This document shows, piece by piece, positions 25,698-35,916 of a DNA stretch of 64,000 nt. Both the position numbers and the translations under genes were made by a program. Under the pieces are notes generated by a model. That model had not been told where the DNA came from and did not search any database. It saw only the letters and a program-made list of their open reading frames with translations. The stretch spans positions 868,001-932,000 of the forward strand of contig CP119311.1 of NCBI GenBank assembly GCA_029202545.1, written 5' to 3'. This stretch comes from Candidatus Pseudobacter hemicellulosilyticus (GTDB taxonomy: Bacteria; Bacteroidota; Bacteroidia; Chitinophagales; Chitinophagaceae). The first letter of the stretch is position 1, and every line of letters starts with the position of its first letter.

Positions 25698-28429
25698 ACT
25701 TTTATTAGTATCCGGTCAAGGCTGATATTGCCTTTCATTGTTCTTACTGTCAATTTTCCGCTTTTACCCAGGAGGGCAGCAGTCTCATCCCGGCTCAGCC
25801 TGATCTCTGTCCAGCTGTCGGAAGATACGGACCGCTGCAAATTCTTTGCTCCTTCCAGCACTATGGCAGCATCTCCGCTGCCTGTTCTCCGGACACGCAA
25901 TACCAGTACGGCGTTATTGCTGCTGGCTGGTGGCAGGTCAAAGGAGAGCGCTGCACCGGAGGGCAGGTTGACCCAGGTTTCAAAGTTGCTGAAATTATTA
26001 TCCGGCTGGGCCTTTGTCTGTCGTACTGCACCGGCCGCCAATTTATCTGCATTTTCTGCTTCTACCAAAATGTCCTTTGTCCAGTACCAGGGGTGCTGGT
26101 ACTGGTGCCAGCCATCTACCTGGTAAAAAACCGGCGATACCCCTGAAGGGTCATACACATACATGCTTCCCTGCCGGCGAACGGTAAAGCGGATGGTCCT
26201 GCCGTCCAGTACTATACCGGCAGTTTCTTCTTCCCGGACATTACCAATAACATTGGCATTGGGCTGGATACTCCCATAGAGCAGGTAGCTGCTGCCCATT
26301 TTACGAACCAGGATCAGCTGATTTTCTTTGTCGCCCTTAAAGCGATAGGGATCGCTGCCACCGGCCACAGCAGGCTCCAGCAGTACGCCTTTCTCCAGGA
26401 AGGGGCGGATCCGGGAGGCAATCGCCTGTGCATAGGCCGGCATTGCCACCTGGTAAGCATAACCCCGTGGGTCATTGGGGCCTGCCCCATTGGGCCAGCC
26501 GGTATTGCCTGTTACGTTGAAATAGCCCACATGGAAAAAATCGGCCCCGAGCATCACCATTGATTTGAGCTGGGCCAGCCATTGTGCGGGCCGCACATTC
26601 TTTTCCTCCTGGTCCCAGCCGGCCGAAACAAAGGGGGCGAATAATTTATCGCCTGCAGCAATTTCATCCTTACGGCCTGCAGCGATCCTTCCATACCCGT
26701 TAGCCGGTCCATTGGCATCCCGCCAGTTGGCCGGTGTTCTCGGATAAAAAGCTGGTGTAGCATAGTGCATGCCATTGATCACGCTATTGGAAGTCCGTCG
26801 CTGCTCATAGGCCGGCCAGTAGGCTTTGTTGGTGGCGCTTACGTTATAGAATGTGAACAGGGTATTTTTCCAACCCATGCGCCGCAGTATCTCATTTTTA
26901 TAACAGGTGTCCAGCCTGTTCTGGAAATATCCGTTATAGGCCGGGTTGCTGAGTCCCCTGGCTTCCATATCTTTTTTTACGGCCGGATCGGTCTTCAGCA
27001 GGCTTTCAGGCCGCATATGCCCGAATAGCTCACCATTATCATTCAGCATATCCACCGGCCTTCCCAGGTGCCGGGTCAGCTGCCGCAGGTAAAAGCTGGT
27101 GGTGGCTGCATCATCCCTGATATAATCAAGGGGCGCCAGCGGGCTGAACCATTTTTTCTTGCCGGAAAGCACAGGCTTTCCATTGGCATCCCGCAGATAG
27201 TAATTGTCCGCCAGGTCCTGTGCCAGCGCAAATGGCCTGCCCCGCTTAAAGCCTGCCTGAATGGGCTTACCCTGTACCTGCATGATCACGCTGGCTGTGG
27301 GATATTCCGGGTGCATGCGGGCAAAATTGATCAGCGCATATTCCAGGTTGCCTTTGGTGCTGTATTTATTGTTGGCCGCCACCGAGTCAACACGGAGGAC
27401 GGGCAGTTCCAGGTAATAGTTCCAGCGCGTGATCATTTCTTCTACCATCTCCACGCCTTTTTCAGGATTCACTTTCCCAAAGCCTTTACCACCGGCTCCA
27501 GGCAGTTCCCGGTGCAGGTAGCTGATATCCAGCCAGGGGAAATTCCTTGAGACCTGGCTGCCTGCCAGGAAGCGGGGATCAGGAAAAGCTTTCAGCTGAT
27601 CAATAGCCTGTACCGTGTAATCCGGGTAACCGGGTGCAAATTCCAGTTTATCCACGCCGGCAGCGCTTATTGTTTGCCGGGTACCGGCAGCTTTGCTGAC
27701 ACCAGTTGTAGAAAACGAATAAGCATTTCCGTTACGCATATCCTGCGCATGGCGTGCTATCTGGCTGGCCGGCAGCAGGCCTGAATAAAAAGCCAGCTCA
27801 TCCAGTCCGGTAGCGCTTTTAAAGCCATCCAGCCCGTCAAACACCAGCTGATCGCCTTTTTCAATTGTTTTTGAGAATCCTTCCGGGCATTCACCATCAA
27901 CATAGAGTTGCTTGATCCCCTTTCTGGCATCCACCAGGAAAACAAAATGATGCCAGTTGCCATCAGCATAGTAGTCGTAGGCGTTTTTACCACTACCGTA
28001 CAGCATGATCTTCCAGGTATCTTTTTTCAATGCATTCCCCGCCTTGACGGTAGTAGTGAATTCAATATAGGGATAGGCGAACAGGAGTTGCAGGTGAGCA
28101 GTAGCAAGGGTCTGGTAGCGAAAGCTGCTGCCCCGGGAACAGAACTCTATAGCAAGGGTCTGGCTGCCGCGCACAAGGGAGGAGGTGAGTATCACCTTAT
28201 CCGAGCCGGGCAGACTGATGCCTTTTTTAACAGCGCCATCAATGGTAGTAACCTCAGCACGATAGCGTTTTACATCTATCTGCAGGTTGCTTTTGCTGTC
28301 TTTCAGCAAAGGATCGCCATCAAAGGTAAAATAACGGTAAGGCTGCACTGCCTGCTGAGCCTGGCTGCTATTGCAAAGCAAAGCCAGCGGGAGCATGCAT
28401 AACCAGCAGGTTATTTTATTCAGCAACAT
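25694..28429 (-). CDS. Large secreted LamG/beta-sandwich protein of the polysaccharide operon
   Basis: 911 residues with a signal peptide (cleavage near residue 24, CNSSQAQQ). An N-terminal laminin-G/concanavalin-like domain is suggested by FTFDGDPLLKDS, GNWHHFVFLVDARKGIKQLY and LDELAFYSGLLPASQI (about 30-235). A central 500-residue region rich in aromatic and acidic residues could be a TIM-barrel-like hydrolase (HVGYFNVTG, FVSAGWDQEE). The C-terminal 130 residues (ILVEAENADKLAAGA ... SLDRILIKV) look like a CBM6-type sugar-binding sandwich. I do not recognise a named enzyme family. In the operon it might trim, lyse or bind the exported polymer. Confidence 0.75.
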   Translation of the reverse strand: MLLNKITCWLCMLPLALLCNSSQAQQAVQPYRYFTFDGDPLLKDSKSNLQIDVKRYRAEVTTIDGAVKKGISLPGSDKVILTSSLVRGSQTLAIEFCSRGSSFRYQTLATAHLQLLFAYPYIEFTTTVKAGNALKKDTWKIMLYGSGKNAYDYYADGNWHHFVFLVDARKGIKQLYVDGECPEGFSKTIEKGDQLVFDGLDGFKSATGLDELAFYSGLLPASQIARHAQDMRNGNAYSFSTTGVSKAAGTRQTISAAGVDKLEFAPGYPDYTVQAIDQLKAFPDPRFLAGSQVSRNFPWLDISYLHRELPGAGGKGFGKVNPEKGVEMVEEMITRWNYYLELPVLRVDSVAANNKYSTKGNLEYALINFARMHPEYPTASVIMQVQGKPIQAGFKRGRPFALAQDLADNYYLRDANGKPVLSGKKKWFSPLAPLDYIRDDAATTSFYLRQLTRHLGRPVDMLNDNGELFGHMRPESLLKTDPAVKKDMEARGLSNPAYNGYFQNRLDTCYKNEILRRMGWKNTLFTFYNVSATNKAYWPAYEQRRTSNSVINGMHYATPAFYPRTPANWRDANGPANGYGRIAAGRKDEIAAGDKLFAPFVSAGWDQEEKNVRPAQWLAQLKSMVMLGADFFHVGYFNVTGNTGWPNGAGPNDPRGYAYQVAMPAYAQAIASRIRPFLEKGVLLEPAVAGGSDPYRFKGDKENQLILVRKMGSSYLLYGSIQPNANVIGNVREEETAGIVLDGRTIRFTVRRQGSMYVYDPSGVSPVFYQVDGWHQYQHPWYWTKDILVEAENADKLAAGAVRQTKAQPDNNFSNFETWVNLPSGAALSFDLPPASSNNAVLVLRVRRTGSGDAAIVLEGAKNLQRSVSSDSWTEIRLSRDETAALLGKSGKLTVRTMKGNISLDRILIKV

Positions 28430-29588
28430 ATGTTTTTTTTAATACCGTTTCAAAAGCATCAATGACGCGAAGAATGATCCGGTCCCAGAGAAAATCATCT
28501 TTTATCCGCTGTACGGAAGCTTTTTTTCTGGCCAGCAGGGAAACATCGTCCAGGTCAATGACCGTTTGCAAAGCAGCCTGCAGGGCAGTTACAGAGCCGG
28601 GCTCCACCAGCCAGCCATTGGCATTGCTGACCTGTGCATTGACAGCGCCAACATCTGAGGCAATGACTGCGCATCCTGCTGCCATACCTTCCAGGATCAC
28701 ATTGGGCATTCCTTCGGCATAGCTGGGACAAACCAGCACATCGGCCTGCTGCAGCACATCTTTGATCAGCTGTTTATCATTCACCACCCCGTAGTAGGTA
28801 ATGGCAGGAGATTGTATCCGGTCTTTTTCAGGCAGGTTACCAATAAAGTGGAACCTGAAAGGGGCATTTTGCTTCAGCAGCTGTAGGATCGCTTTATTCA
28901 GTTCAATGATCCCTTTCCTTCGCTCATATCTTCCCACAAATACAAACTGTCTCGGTTGCTGTACGGTCAGCAGCTGCTCATTCAGGAATTCCGGCTCTAT
29001 GCCTGTAGGTATCTCAATGATCTTGGCCGCAGGCTGCCCCGTATGTTTCCGGATGATCTCTGATACCCGGCCGCCATAGGAAAAGATATGGTCTGCCTGC
29101 TGGTTCACATACAGGAAAGGCGGGCGCAGGAGCTGGTGCTCTATCTTCATCCTGAGGGAAGCAGCCTTCTGGTAATATTCATAACCATGCACGTTGAGAA
29201 AGACCGGTGGTAAAGCCACTCCTGCAGCCTTTTGCTGCAGCAGGTACCAGCCGGCCAGTCCTTTGGCATATACCAGGTCAACCGGTGTCCGGGTATTGTG
29301 CTGCTGAAACAGGCGGAACAGCTTTTCTGAATACTTATGGGAAGTACGCACATAGTGTCCGGGGAATTTATCGGCCGGGGGCCATTCCATCAGGTGCGAA
29401 TGTATATAGGGTAACTCTTCCGCTGTAAAGCAGGAAGCAAGGTCAATGTCTTTTTTCTGCTTACCCGTATGGTACAGGTCCACATGCACTCCATTTCTTG
29501 CCAGGTAGCGACAGAGATAAAAAGAGTGTTTCTGCATTCCTCCAATTACGAACGGCCAGATACCGTCTGTTAATAAGGCAATTCTCAT
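28416..29588 (-). CDS. Family 4 glycosyltransferase
   Basis: 390 residues beginning MRIALLTDGIWPFVIGGMQKH, a typical GT4 N-terminus with a glycine-rich acceptor loop. The C-terminal domain shows FVFVGRYERRKGIIEL and the E-x7-E motif in SYAEGMPNVILEGMAAGCAVIA. It is 25 bp after the upstream GT2 gene and overlaps the start of the LamG protein gene by 14 bp. Confidence 0.91.
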   Translation of the reverse strand: MRIALLTDGIWPFVIGGMQKHSFYLCRYLARNGVHVDLYHTGKQKKDIDLASCFTAEELPYIHSHLMEWPPADKFPGHYVRTSHKYSEKLFRLFQQHNTRTPVDLVYAKGLAGWYLLQQKAAGVALPPVFLNVHGYEYYQKAASLRMKIEHQLLRPPFLYVNQQADHIFSYGGRVSEIIRKHTGQPAAKIIEIPTGIEPEFLNEQLLTVQQPRQFVFVGRYERRKGIIELNKAILQLLKQNAPFRFHFIGNLPEKDRIQSPAITYYGVVNDKQLIKDVLQQADVLVCPSYAEGMPNVILEGMAAGCAVIASDVGAVNAQVSNANGWLVEPGSVTALQAALQTVIDLDDVSLLARKKASVQRIKDDFLWDRIILRVIDAFETVLKKTYVAE

Positions 29589-29613
29589 AGTTCAGTCAAA
29601 GGAGCCCAGCTGC

Positions 29614-30588
29614 TCAGGATTTAATAAGGAGGTTCAGTGTTTTATTGATACCAGGGATTCTGGCGGGTAACAGGTTATAGCTTTTTAACAGCCTGAACAG
29701 GATGGATTTTCCCGTTTTCAGTCCCTGCAGGATGCTGCGGTCAAGCAGGCGGGCCTCCAGCTCACTGAATTCCTGCCTGGTCAGCCGGCCCCTTTTATAG
29801 TAGATCAGCAACTGCATATAGGCGTGAAAGATAGTGCCGAGCAACAGCCGGTCCAATCCTTTCCGCCTGGCAGGCTCATAGAACTTGGCATAGTATAGCA
29901 GAGCGGATTGTACCCAGCGGGAAAGAAAATTATAGGGCGAAAAATTCATTCTTTCTTCTCCTATCCGCAAAAAACAATCCGGTTCACCGGATACCTGCCC
30001 GATAGTGAGCTGGTTGTCCATCAGCATCCTGGTATGTAGCTCTACATCCTGCAGTCGCGGAAAAGATTCATCGAAACCACCGGCCAGGCGCATATCCGCT
30101 GTTCTCCAGATCGGCTGCATGGTCTGCCAGGGTAATTCATGGGCTAAAAAGCTTTTCAGTGGCTCGGCGGCCGAAGGCACCCATTTTCTTTCCCTGTCCC
30201 CTATCTCCTGGTCAAAGACAGCCATGGTGAATACAGCAGCGTTCAGTTCCGGATGCGCCTTCAGGTAGTTCAGCCTGTTCTCCAGGCAGGCAGGCGCCAG
30301 CAGGTCATCTGCATCCATGAACAGGAGGTATTCACCCGCTGCAGCTTCCAGCCCCCTGTTCCGGCAATGGTTGGCTCCCCTGTTCCGGGAATTGGCCAGC
30401 ACCCGGATGCGGTTATCAGCAGCACTATAACGTTCAGCAATAGATGCTGTATTATCAGTGGAGCAGTCGTCTACAAATACCAGTTCCCAGTCCCTGCAGG
30501 TTTGTGCCTGCAGGCTTTCCAGCGCAGCGGGCAGGAACCTGGCTTTATTATAGCCGGGCATTATGATGGATACAAGCGGGGTCATCAT
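29614..30588 (-). CDS. Family 2 glycosyltransferase
   Basis: 324 residues with a clear GT-A domain: LVSIIMPGYNKARFLPAALE, FVDDCSTDNT, and the metal-binding LLFMDADDLL. The C-terminal third is helical and basic and may contact the membrane. It lies 9 bp after the GT61 gene. Donor sugar unknown. Confidence 0.92.
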   Translation of the reverse strand: MMTPLVSIIMPGYNKARFLPAALESLQAQTCRDWELVFVDDCSTDNTASIAERYSAADNRIRVLANSRNRGANHCRNRGLEAAAGEYLLFMDADDLLAPACLENRLNYLKAHPELNAAVFTMAVFDQEIGDRERKWVPSAAEPLKSFLAHELPWQTMQPIWRTADMRLAGGFDESFPRLQDVELHTRMLMDNQLTIGQVSGEPDCFLRIGEERMNFSPYNFLSRWVQSALLYYAKFYEPARRKGLDRLLLGTIFHAYMQLLIYYKRGRLTRQEFSELEARLLDRSILQGLKTGKSILFRLLKSYNLLPARIPGINKTLNLLIKS

Positions 30589-30597
30589 CAGGTAGTG

Positions 30598-31806
30598 TTA
30601 ATCTTTGAGTCCCGCCAGCTCCAGGGTCAGACGGAAGTGTTCAGGGTTTATGAGCAGATCGTCCTCCACGCCAGCCTTTGAATGGGCTACGGCGGGCTTT
30701 TCGCCCATAATATAATAATAATCCAGTCCCAGGGAATTGGCCATATTCCAGTAGCACACGTTCACCCAGGCGGGCGGGAAGATCTCTATGATCTTTGTGC
30801 CGGGCCGGCAAAAGAGCAGGTTGGATTGCCCGGCGCCGTGCGGGGCAATGATAAGGTCCGCATGATGAAAAACGCTGGCCTGCTGCTCCACGCTCAGTTT
30901 TTCCGGCTCCACAATGCTGAAGCCCAGGGGGATCAGCTGACTGATCAGGGCATCTTCATTCAGCAGCCTTCTTTTTTTGGCCGTTCTCCGGGTGATATAG
31001 ATCCGGCGGGGATGCCCGCCGTTATTGTCAAAATTATAGCTGATCTTTTTGCGCAGGTAATCCAGGGACCATTGCGGAATAAAATCGTGGTATTCCGGTA
31101 TGGAAGGCACCACCAGGTGATCAGCCTCAATATGCGTATGCCTGCCGGCGAAGATCAGCTTCTCTTCGGGGATACCGAAATGGCTGAACAGCTGCCGGTG
31201 GAAAGGGAACCTGAATTCATTGATCACTATTTTATCAAACCGGTCCAGTCCGCCATCCATTTCCAGCAATCCCAGCCTGGGCAGCACATCAAAGATCCAG
31301 TGGAAATAATTGTATGCACCACCGGGATAGGCAACAGAGGCTACCGTGCCTTTGATACGTTGTACTCCAGGCAACTTAATGGACCTGAATACGGACATCC
31401 GGTGGAAGGCATCATTTATTTTGAATTCCCGCGACAGGCCACCTATCAGGCGATCATCCGGCGCCAGGATATAACCATTAGGCCCCAGTACCCGTCCATT
31501 GGGAATCTCCAGTACATATTGCTCCGGAATATTGTACTTCATATGAGCCGGAAAACCGGGATGGACAGGCTGGTGAATGGTTTGCGGCAGGGCTGCCACC
31601 TGAAGCTCAAGCGCTTCGTCCATAAGCTTCCGGTAAACAGGCCGCAGCCTGCCCGTATAATCATTTACAAAATGCGCTGTGGATCTGTAAAATCCTTTGG
31701 GCGGTCCTATTAATTTAGAGGATGGGGACACAACCCGGGCCACAGACGCTGTGGCCAACGCCATTGTATTCAATACAAGACGTATCGACTGCTTTGTGGT
31801 TATCAC
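30598..31806 (-). CDS. Family 61 (DUF563) glycosyltransferase
   Basis: 402 residues. The family signature is strong in the C-terminal half: RRIYITRRTAKKRRLLNE, then FHHADLIIAPHGAGQSNLLF and KIIEIFPPAW. The N-terminal half includes the conserved YFHWIFDVLPRL region. GT61 members transfer pentoses or GlcNAc in other organisms; substrate here is unknown. It is located mid-operon between a GT2 and a GT4 gene. Confidence 0.88.
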   Translation of the reverse strand: MITTKQSIRLVLNTMALATASVARVVSPSSKLIGPPKGFYRSTAHFVNDYTGRLRPVYRKLMDEALELQVAALPQTIHQPVHPGFPAHMKYNIPEQYVLEIPNGRVLGPNGYILAPDDRLIGGLSREFKINDAFHRMSVFRSIKLPGVQRIKGTVASVAYPGGAYNYFHWIFDVLPRLGLLEMDGGLDRFDKIVINEFRFPFHRQLFSHFGIPEEKLIFAGRHTHIEADHLVVPSIPEYHDFIPQWSLDYLRKKISYNFDNNGGHPRRIYITRRTAKKRRLLNEDALISQLIPLGFSIVEPEKLSVEQQASVFHHADLIIAPHGAGQSNLLFCRPGTKIIEIFPPAWVNVCYWNMANSLGLDYYYIMGEKPAVAHSKAGVEDDLLINPEHFRLTLELAGLKD

Positions 31807-31867
31807 AAGAAGGTTTTAAGGTTATAGGGGTCAGGTAACCGGATTACAGGGGAGGGTTGTTGCTTTT

Positions 31868-33007
31868 TCAGGCCCCTGTCAGGGTGCTATAAAACCGGTA
31901 CAGATCCTGGTTATGGTTTATTTTGTTGAAATACGCTTCTATTTTTTGCCTGTTTGCTGGCAAACGACCTATTTTCAGCGCATCCTCCATTCGCAGTGCA
32001 TACTGCTCCACTTCCTTCTCGGGCACCAGGTAACCATTCACTCCTTCTTCCACCAGTTCGGGAATACCGGAATGAATAGTGCTGACAATGGGTAGTTCAA
32101 CAGCCATAGCTTCCATAATAGCCGTAGGAATGCCTTCCATGTCCCCGTTAGGCGGGGTAATGCTATGATGCAGGAACACATCGGCTTTCCTGAGTAACGA
32201 TACCGCAGTGAGCGGATCCACATTTCCCGTAAACTCCACTCGATCGGCTATTCCCAGCTCAAGGGCCAGCCTGCTCAGTATTTCTTTCCGGCTGCCGTCT
32301 CCCGTCAGGATCAGCCTGCTGTTCAGGCCGGGATTCCTTTGGGTGAACAGGGCAAAAGCTTTCAAGGTAAACTCATGGCCTTTTTTGAGCGCCAGGGAAG
32401 ATACCTGTACAAATAGCCGCTCTTTCTTTTCGGTGCTGTTGCCACCGGGGCTGAAGAGCGTGGTATCTACCCCGCAATGCAGCAGCAGGAAGCGGGAAGG
32501 GGGTATATTCAATAAAGCGCTTAACTGTTGAATAAAGAACCGGTTCACGCTGACCGCGTATACATTGGGATGCTTCAGGATGGAACGCAGCTTGCGGATA
32601 TAGGATTTTTTCCGGATCATCTGCGAGGCGTCGTATCCATGAAAATGAAGCACCACTTTATACTGGTCAATAGCTATATTGTCCAGCAGGGCAATGGCCT
32701 CATAGGCAAAATGACAATGAATGACATCAGGTCTGAACTCACTGAGCAACGCCTTTACCTTCCGGCCATATGCCGGATTGACAAAGCTGCAGAGCCTGTC
32801 CCATTGCCAGAGCTTCCAGCGGATCTTTTTGATCAGCCTGTTCTCCGTGAAGGGGATCTGCCTTACATAAGGATAATCGGCAGGATTGCCGTCCATCTGC
32901 TGGCAGAGGTACAGGAAATCATTTTCTTTGGTCAGGAAATCGATCTCGTTGCGGATAAAGGTGGTGGTGACACCGCCAAACACTCGTGTAAAAAATAGAA
33001 TACGCAT
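31868..33007 (-). CDS. Family 4 glycosyltransferase (WcaL-like)
   Basis: 379 residues beginning MRILFFTRVFGGVTTTFIRNE, similar to the colanic acid WcaL/AmsK group that starts with an FvxxxExxFixnEi pattern. The C-terminal domain has RLFVQVSSLALKKGHEFTL, LILTGDGSRKEI and the acidic motif DMEGIPTAIMEAMAVELPIV. It is followed after 61 bp by the GT61 gene and preceded after 3 bp by the GT14 gene. Confidence 0.9.
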   Translation of the reverse strand: MRILFFTRVFGGVTTTFIRNEIDFLTKENDFLYLCQQMDGNPADYPYVRQIPFTENRLIKKIRWKLWQWDRLCSFVNPAYGRKVKALLSEFRPDVIHCHFAYEAIALLDNIAIDQYKVVLHFHGYDASQMIRKKSYIRKLRSILKHPNVYAVSVNRFFIQQLSALLNIPPSRFLLLHCGVDTTLFSPGGNSTEKKERLFVQVSSLALKKGHEFTLKAFALFTQRNPGLNSRLILTGDGSRKEILSRLALELGIADRVEFTGNVDPLTAVSLLRKADVFLHHSITPPNGDMEGIPTAIMEAMAVELPIVSTIHSGIPELVEEGVNGYLVPEKEVEQYALRMEDALKIGRLPANRQKIEAYFNKINHNQDLYRFYSTLTGA

Positions 33008-33010
33008 GAC

Positions 33011-33898
33011 TTACTTGCCAGGTATGGATAGATGCTGGTTGATCTTTTCAATCAGTTTTGCTGATATGGGGTACTCAAATTTCCTGGCGAAGAGCTTTTC
33101 AGATCCACGGATCGCTTCCCAATCTCTTTCATCCAGTACTACCGGAACATTTCCATCCCGCTTTGCCCAGTCAATATACCGCAGGTTATCCTTCACCACT
33201 TTATCCTTAAAAGGAGAATTCAGCAATACGGTATGGACATATATTTCCTCTGAGCAGAACGTGTATCTGAACCGGTTGAACACCCGCTTGTTGTTCCTGG
33301 TAAAGCTGACCAGGTATTCTGTACATGCCCGGCTCAGGCTCCACCAGGTGGATCCGCCATGCATAGCCGGAAAAACAGCGGGCAGCTTTCGTTTTATACC
33401 CAGGGCTTTCTGCAGCCTGATCAGCCGGTCAATCATCTGGTAGCCGCGGTGCGTCCTGGCATTATATTGATCGTAGAAATTATAATAGCAGATCCGGTCA
33501 AAGCCACCGCCTTTCCAGAAGGGCGCCGGCATGGGCCAGTGATCCAGAAACTCTTTTCCCTCCGCTTCCCGCATGATCTTTTTGAATGCATCAGCGGACT
33601 GGATGGGATAATCACCCCCGCTGATGGAATGCACATAACCGACCTCAGGGTCCTTTACAGCTTCTTCAGCCAGCAACAGCAGGCTTTTCAGGTGATTGAA
33701 GCCACCCCAGTTGACCTCGTATTGCCGGCTCACAAAAGCAATCCGCGGATGGTTGAGCAATTGCTGTAATTCATTTTCCGGATAACTCATCTTTTTATCC
33801 AGGTGAATGAACAGCAGGAAATCATCATCAAAGAAATCAGCCATCAGCAGCAGGTGCTGCAGGTTCTTGTAGGCGGTAATGATTATGCCATGTTTCAT
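33011..33898 (-). CDS. Family 14 (core-2/I-branching type) glycosyltransferase
   Basis: 295 residues with hallmark motifs of the branching beta-GlcNAc/xylosyltransferase family: FLLFIHLDKK, VNWGGFNHLKSLLLL, YVHSISGGDYPI and STWWSLSRACTEYLV. These enzymes use a GT-A fold without a DxD motif. In bacterial polysaccharide clusters such genes add branch sugars. It lies 9 bp downstream of a GT2 gene. Confidence 0.9.
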   Translation of the reverse strand: MKHGIIITAYKNLQHLLLMADFFDDDFLLFIHLDKKMSYPENELQQLLNHPRIAFVSRQYEVNWGGFNHLKSLLLLAEEAVKDPEVGYVHSISGGDYPIQSADAFKKIMREAEGKEFLDHWPMPAPFWKGGGFDRICYYNFYDQYNARTHRGYQMIDRLIRLQKALGIKRKLPAVFPAMHGGSTWWSLSRACTEYLVSFTRNNKRVFNRFRYTFCSEEIYVHTVLLNSPFKDKVVKDNLRYIDWAKRDGNVPVVLDERDWEAIRGSEKLFARKFEYPISAKLIEKINQHLSIPGK

Positions 33899-33907
33899 TA
33901 TCAGGAT

Positions 33908-34948
33908 TTAGGCCTTTTCAGTATTTCGGTGCAGGATAGTGGCGGCCGCTTTTGCAGCCAGTTTCAGGTTCTGGTAAACGCCTGCGGGCTTCCGCAGAAA
34001 AGCCGGGGCGGCATAGTAGCGCTTCATCCGCCGGCCAAAGGGCAACCTGCTATGGTAACAGGCCTGGTACCATTTTTCAGCCAGGTTTTTCCTGAGCAAA
34101 CCTTCGTTAAAGAAACGGATGCGCCGGTTGGCATCATCCAGCTCCTGCAGGTATTTCCCAAAAGCCTCCAGCTCTGTGGCGCTCAGGTCAAAATCAAACA
34201 GGAAGGATTTGGTGATCAGCTCATTCCTCAACTCATCAACAGGAATTTTCATCACCTGCTCCACATATTCTTTGGCCACTATTACGGCCCTGCCCACCTG
34301 TTGCCGCTTGGTACGGGTGGTGATCTGTCCTTCATGCTCAAAATAATTCAGCAGGGACTCGGGAATATTGGCAATGCGGGTATGTTTAATACAATCCGTA
34401 AAGATCTTATAGTCTTCCACTCCATTGAGGGCTGGCCTGTCCGTATAGGTAATATTGTTTGCCTTCAGCACGGCCATCCGGAAAATAGTAGTGGAATGGA
34501 TCAGTGCAGATCCCCATAGCAGCCGCACCTGTATTTCCTCATGCGTCAGGGGATATTTCCAGGTGTATGTATATTTTCCGGGGTTGATCCGATCCCCATA
34601 GGTGCCGCTAACGCCCACCTCAGGATGTGCGTCCATATAGGCCAGCTGCTTTTCCAGCTTTTCTGCAGGCCACTCATCATCTGCATCCAGCACTGCCAGG
34701 TATTCCCCGGCAGCCGCAGCACAATACCTGTTACGTGTATAGGTAACCCCCTTGTTGCCATCGTTCTTTAACAGGATGATCCGGGGGTCAGTGAATTGTT
34801 CCAGCACACCAAGCGTTCCATCGGTAGAACCATCATTGACAATGATCAGCTCAAGATCAGTGATGGTCTGCCGGAGTACGCTGCTGACAGCCCTGGCAAT
34901 GAACTGCTCTCCATTATATACAGCTATTCCTACGGAAACTTTGGGCAT
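33908..34948 (-). CDS. Family 2 glycosyltransferase
   Basis: 346 residues: KVSVGIAVYNGEQFIARAVS, LIIVNDGSTDGTLGVL and LAVLDADDEW with the DxD-type metal site mark the GT-A catalytic domain. The C-terminal 130 residues are charged and helical. It is 4 bp from the preceding transferase gene, consistent with coupled translation. Confidence 0.93.
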   Translation of the reverse strand: MPKVSVGIAVYNGEQFIARAVSSVLRQTITDLELIIVNDGSTDGTLGVLEQFTDPRIILLKNDGNKGVTYTRNRYCAAAAGEYLAVLDADDEWPAEKLEKQLAYMDAHPEVGVSGTYGDRINPGKYTYTWKYPLTHEEIQVRLLWGSALIHSTTIFRMAVLKANNITYTDRPALNGVEDYKIFTDCIKHTRIANIPESLLNYFEHEGQITTRTKRQQVGRAVIVAKEYVEQVMKIPVDELRNELITKSFLFDFDLSATELEAFGKYLQELDDANRRIRFFNEGLLRKNLAEKWYQACYHSRLPFGRRMKRYYAAPAFLRKPAGVYQNLKLAAKAAATILHRNTEKA

Positions 34949-34952
34949 AGGG

Positions 34953-35915
34953 TTATTTATAGAACTGTTTTAAAAAGCGATAAGGGATGCCAGCCATCCT
35001 GTATCCCAGCATTTTCCAGAGGCGAAGCAGCAGGTATTCCCTGGAGCCCCTGAAACCAGCGGGCTTACGCAGGTATTTGCTGATCAGGCCCATGATCCTG
35101 CTGTCGGAAAACTTCAGCTGTTGTATCCAGTAACAATAGGTCAACAGTGCTTTGCAATTGAATTGATGGATCCTGGCCGGGTCAGCAGCTCCTATAAATA
35201 CCGGCAGCTTATCCTGCCATTTATCGGCCAGCTTCTCTACGGACTCAGCCCAGACCTTGTTGATACTTCCCATGGAAAGATGTTCTATCAGCAGATCAAA
35301 GACCACTACTACCCTGGCTCCAGCCTGTAATACCTGCAGGCAGATATCCGTATCGTAACAATGAAATCCGTTGAATACGGTGGTATCGAAGCGGCAGGCA
35401 GGATAAAGTGATTTACGGACGCAGATAAAGAGGCCGTCCAGCGCAACAACATCGGCCACCAGCTTTTCGCCGGGATTCATGTATTCATGAATAATATTCT
35501 TCTCCCTGTCTATCACTTCTTTGATCCAGGAGGGATCAGGCTGCTGGTCCTTACAATGCTGGATAAGGTTTACCAGCGGCTGGTTCAGTACCGGGTTGCT
35601 CCACCAGGGAGCAGGACAGTTGGGAAACGCCGTACCGCCAATAGTACCCAGGGCGCCAATGGAAGGGTCCTGGAAATGCCGGATCAGCACTTCTCCCCAC
35701 TGCTGGGTATGAAACAGGATATCCTCATGGGCGAATGCCACTAAAGGATATTTGCTTTCTTCAAAACCTTTATTGTAGGCCTGGAAAATATTGTATTGGT
35801 TGGAAGTATTATCAACTGCTATCACTTCATATTCCACGCCAATGGTAGCGGCGATATTGGCTTTCACCTGTGCCAGTAATTCCTTGTCCCGATGACAAAT
35901 AACAATTGAGATCAT
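34953..35915 (-). CDS. Glycosyltransferase with variant GT-A site
   Basis: 320 residues starting MISIVICHRDKELLAQVKAN, followed by YEVIAVDNTSNQYNIFQAYNKGFEES and AFAHEDILF, where the usual DxD is replaced by HED. A late CYDTDICLQVLQAGARVVV segment matches the acceptor side of this group. It resembles the Glyco_tranf_2_5/STELLO-type transferases often seen in bacterial glycan loci. It is flanked by 1 bp and 4 bp gaps from its neighbours. Confidence 0.82.
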   Translation of the reverse strand: MISIVICHRDKELLAQVKANIAATIGVEYEVIAVDNTSNQYNIFQAYNKGFEESKYPLVAFAHEDILFHTQQWGEVLIRHFQDPSIGALGTIGGTAFPNCPAPWWSNPVLNQPLVNLIQHCKDQQPDPSWIKEVIDREKNIIHEYMNPGEKLVADVVALDGLFICVRKSLYPACRFDTTVFNGFHCYDTDICLQVLQAGARVVVVFDLLIEHLSMGSINKVWAESVEKLADKWQDKLPVFIGAADPARIHQFNCKALLTYCYWIQQLKFSDSRIMGLISKYLRKPAGFRGSREYLLLRLWKMLGYRMAGIPYRFLKQFYK

Positions 35916-35916
35916 G

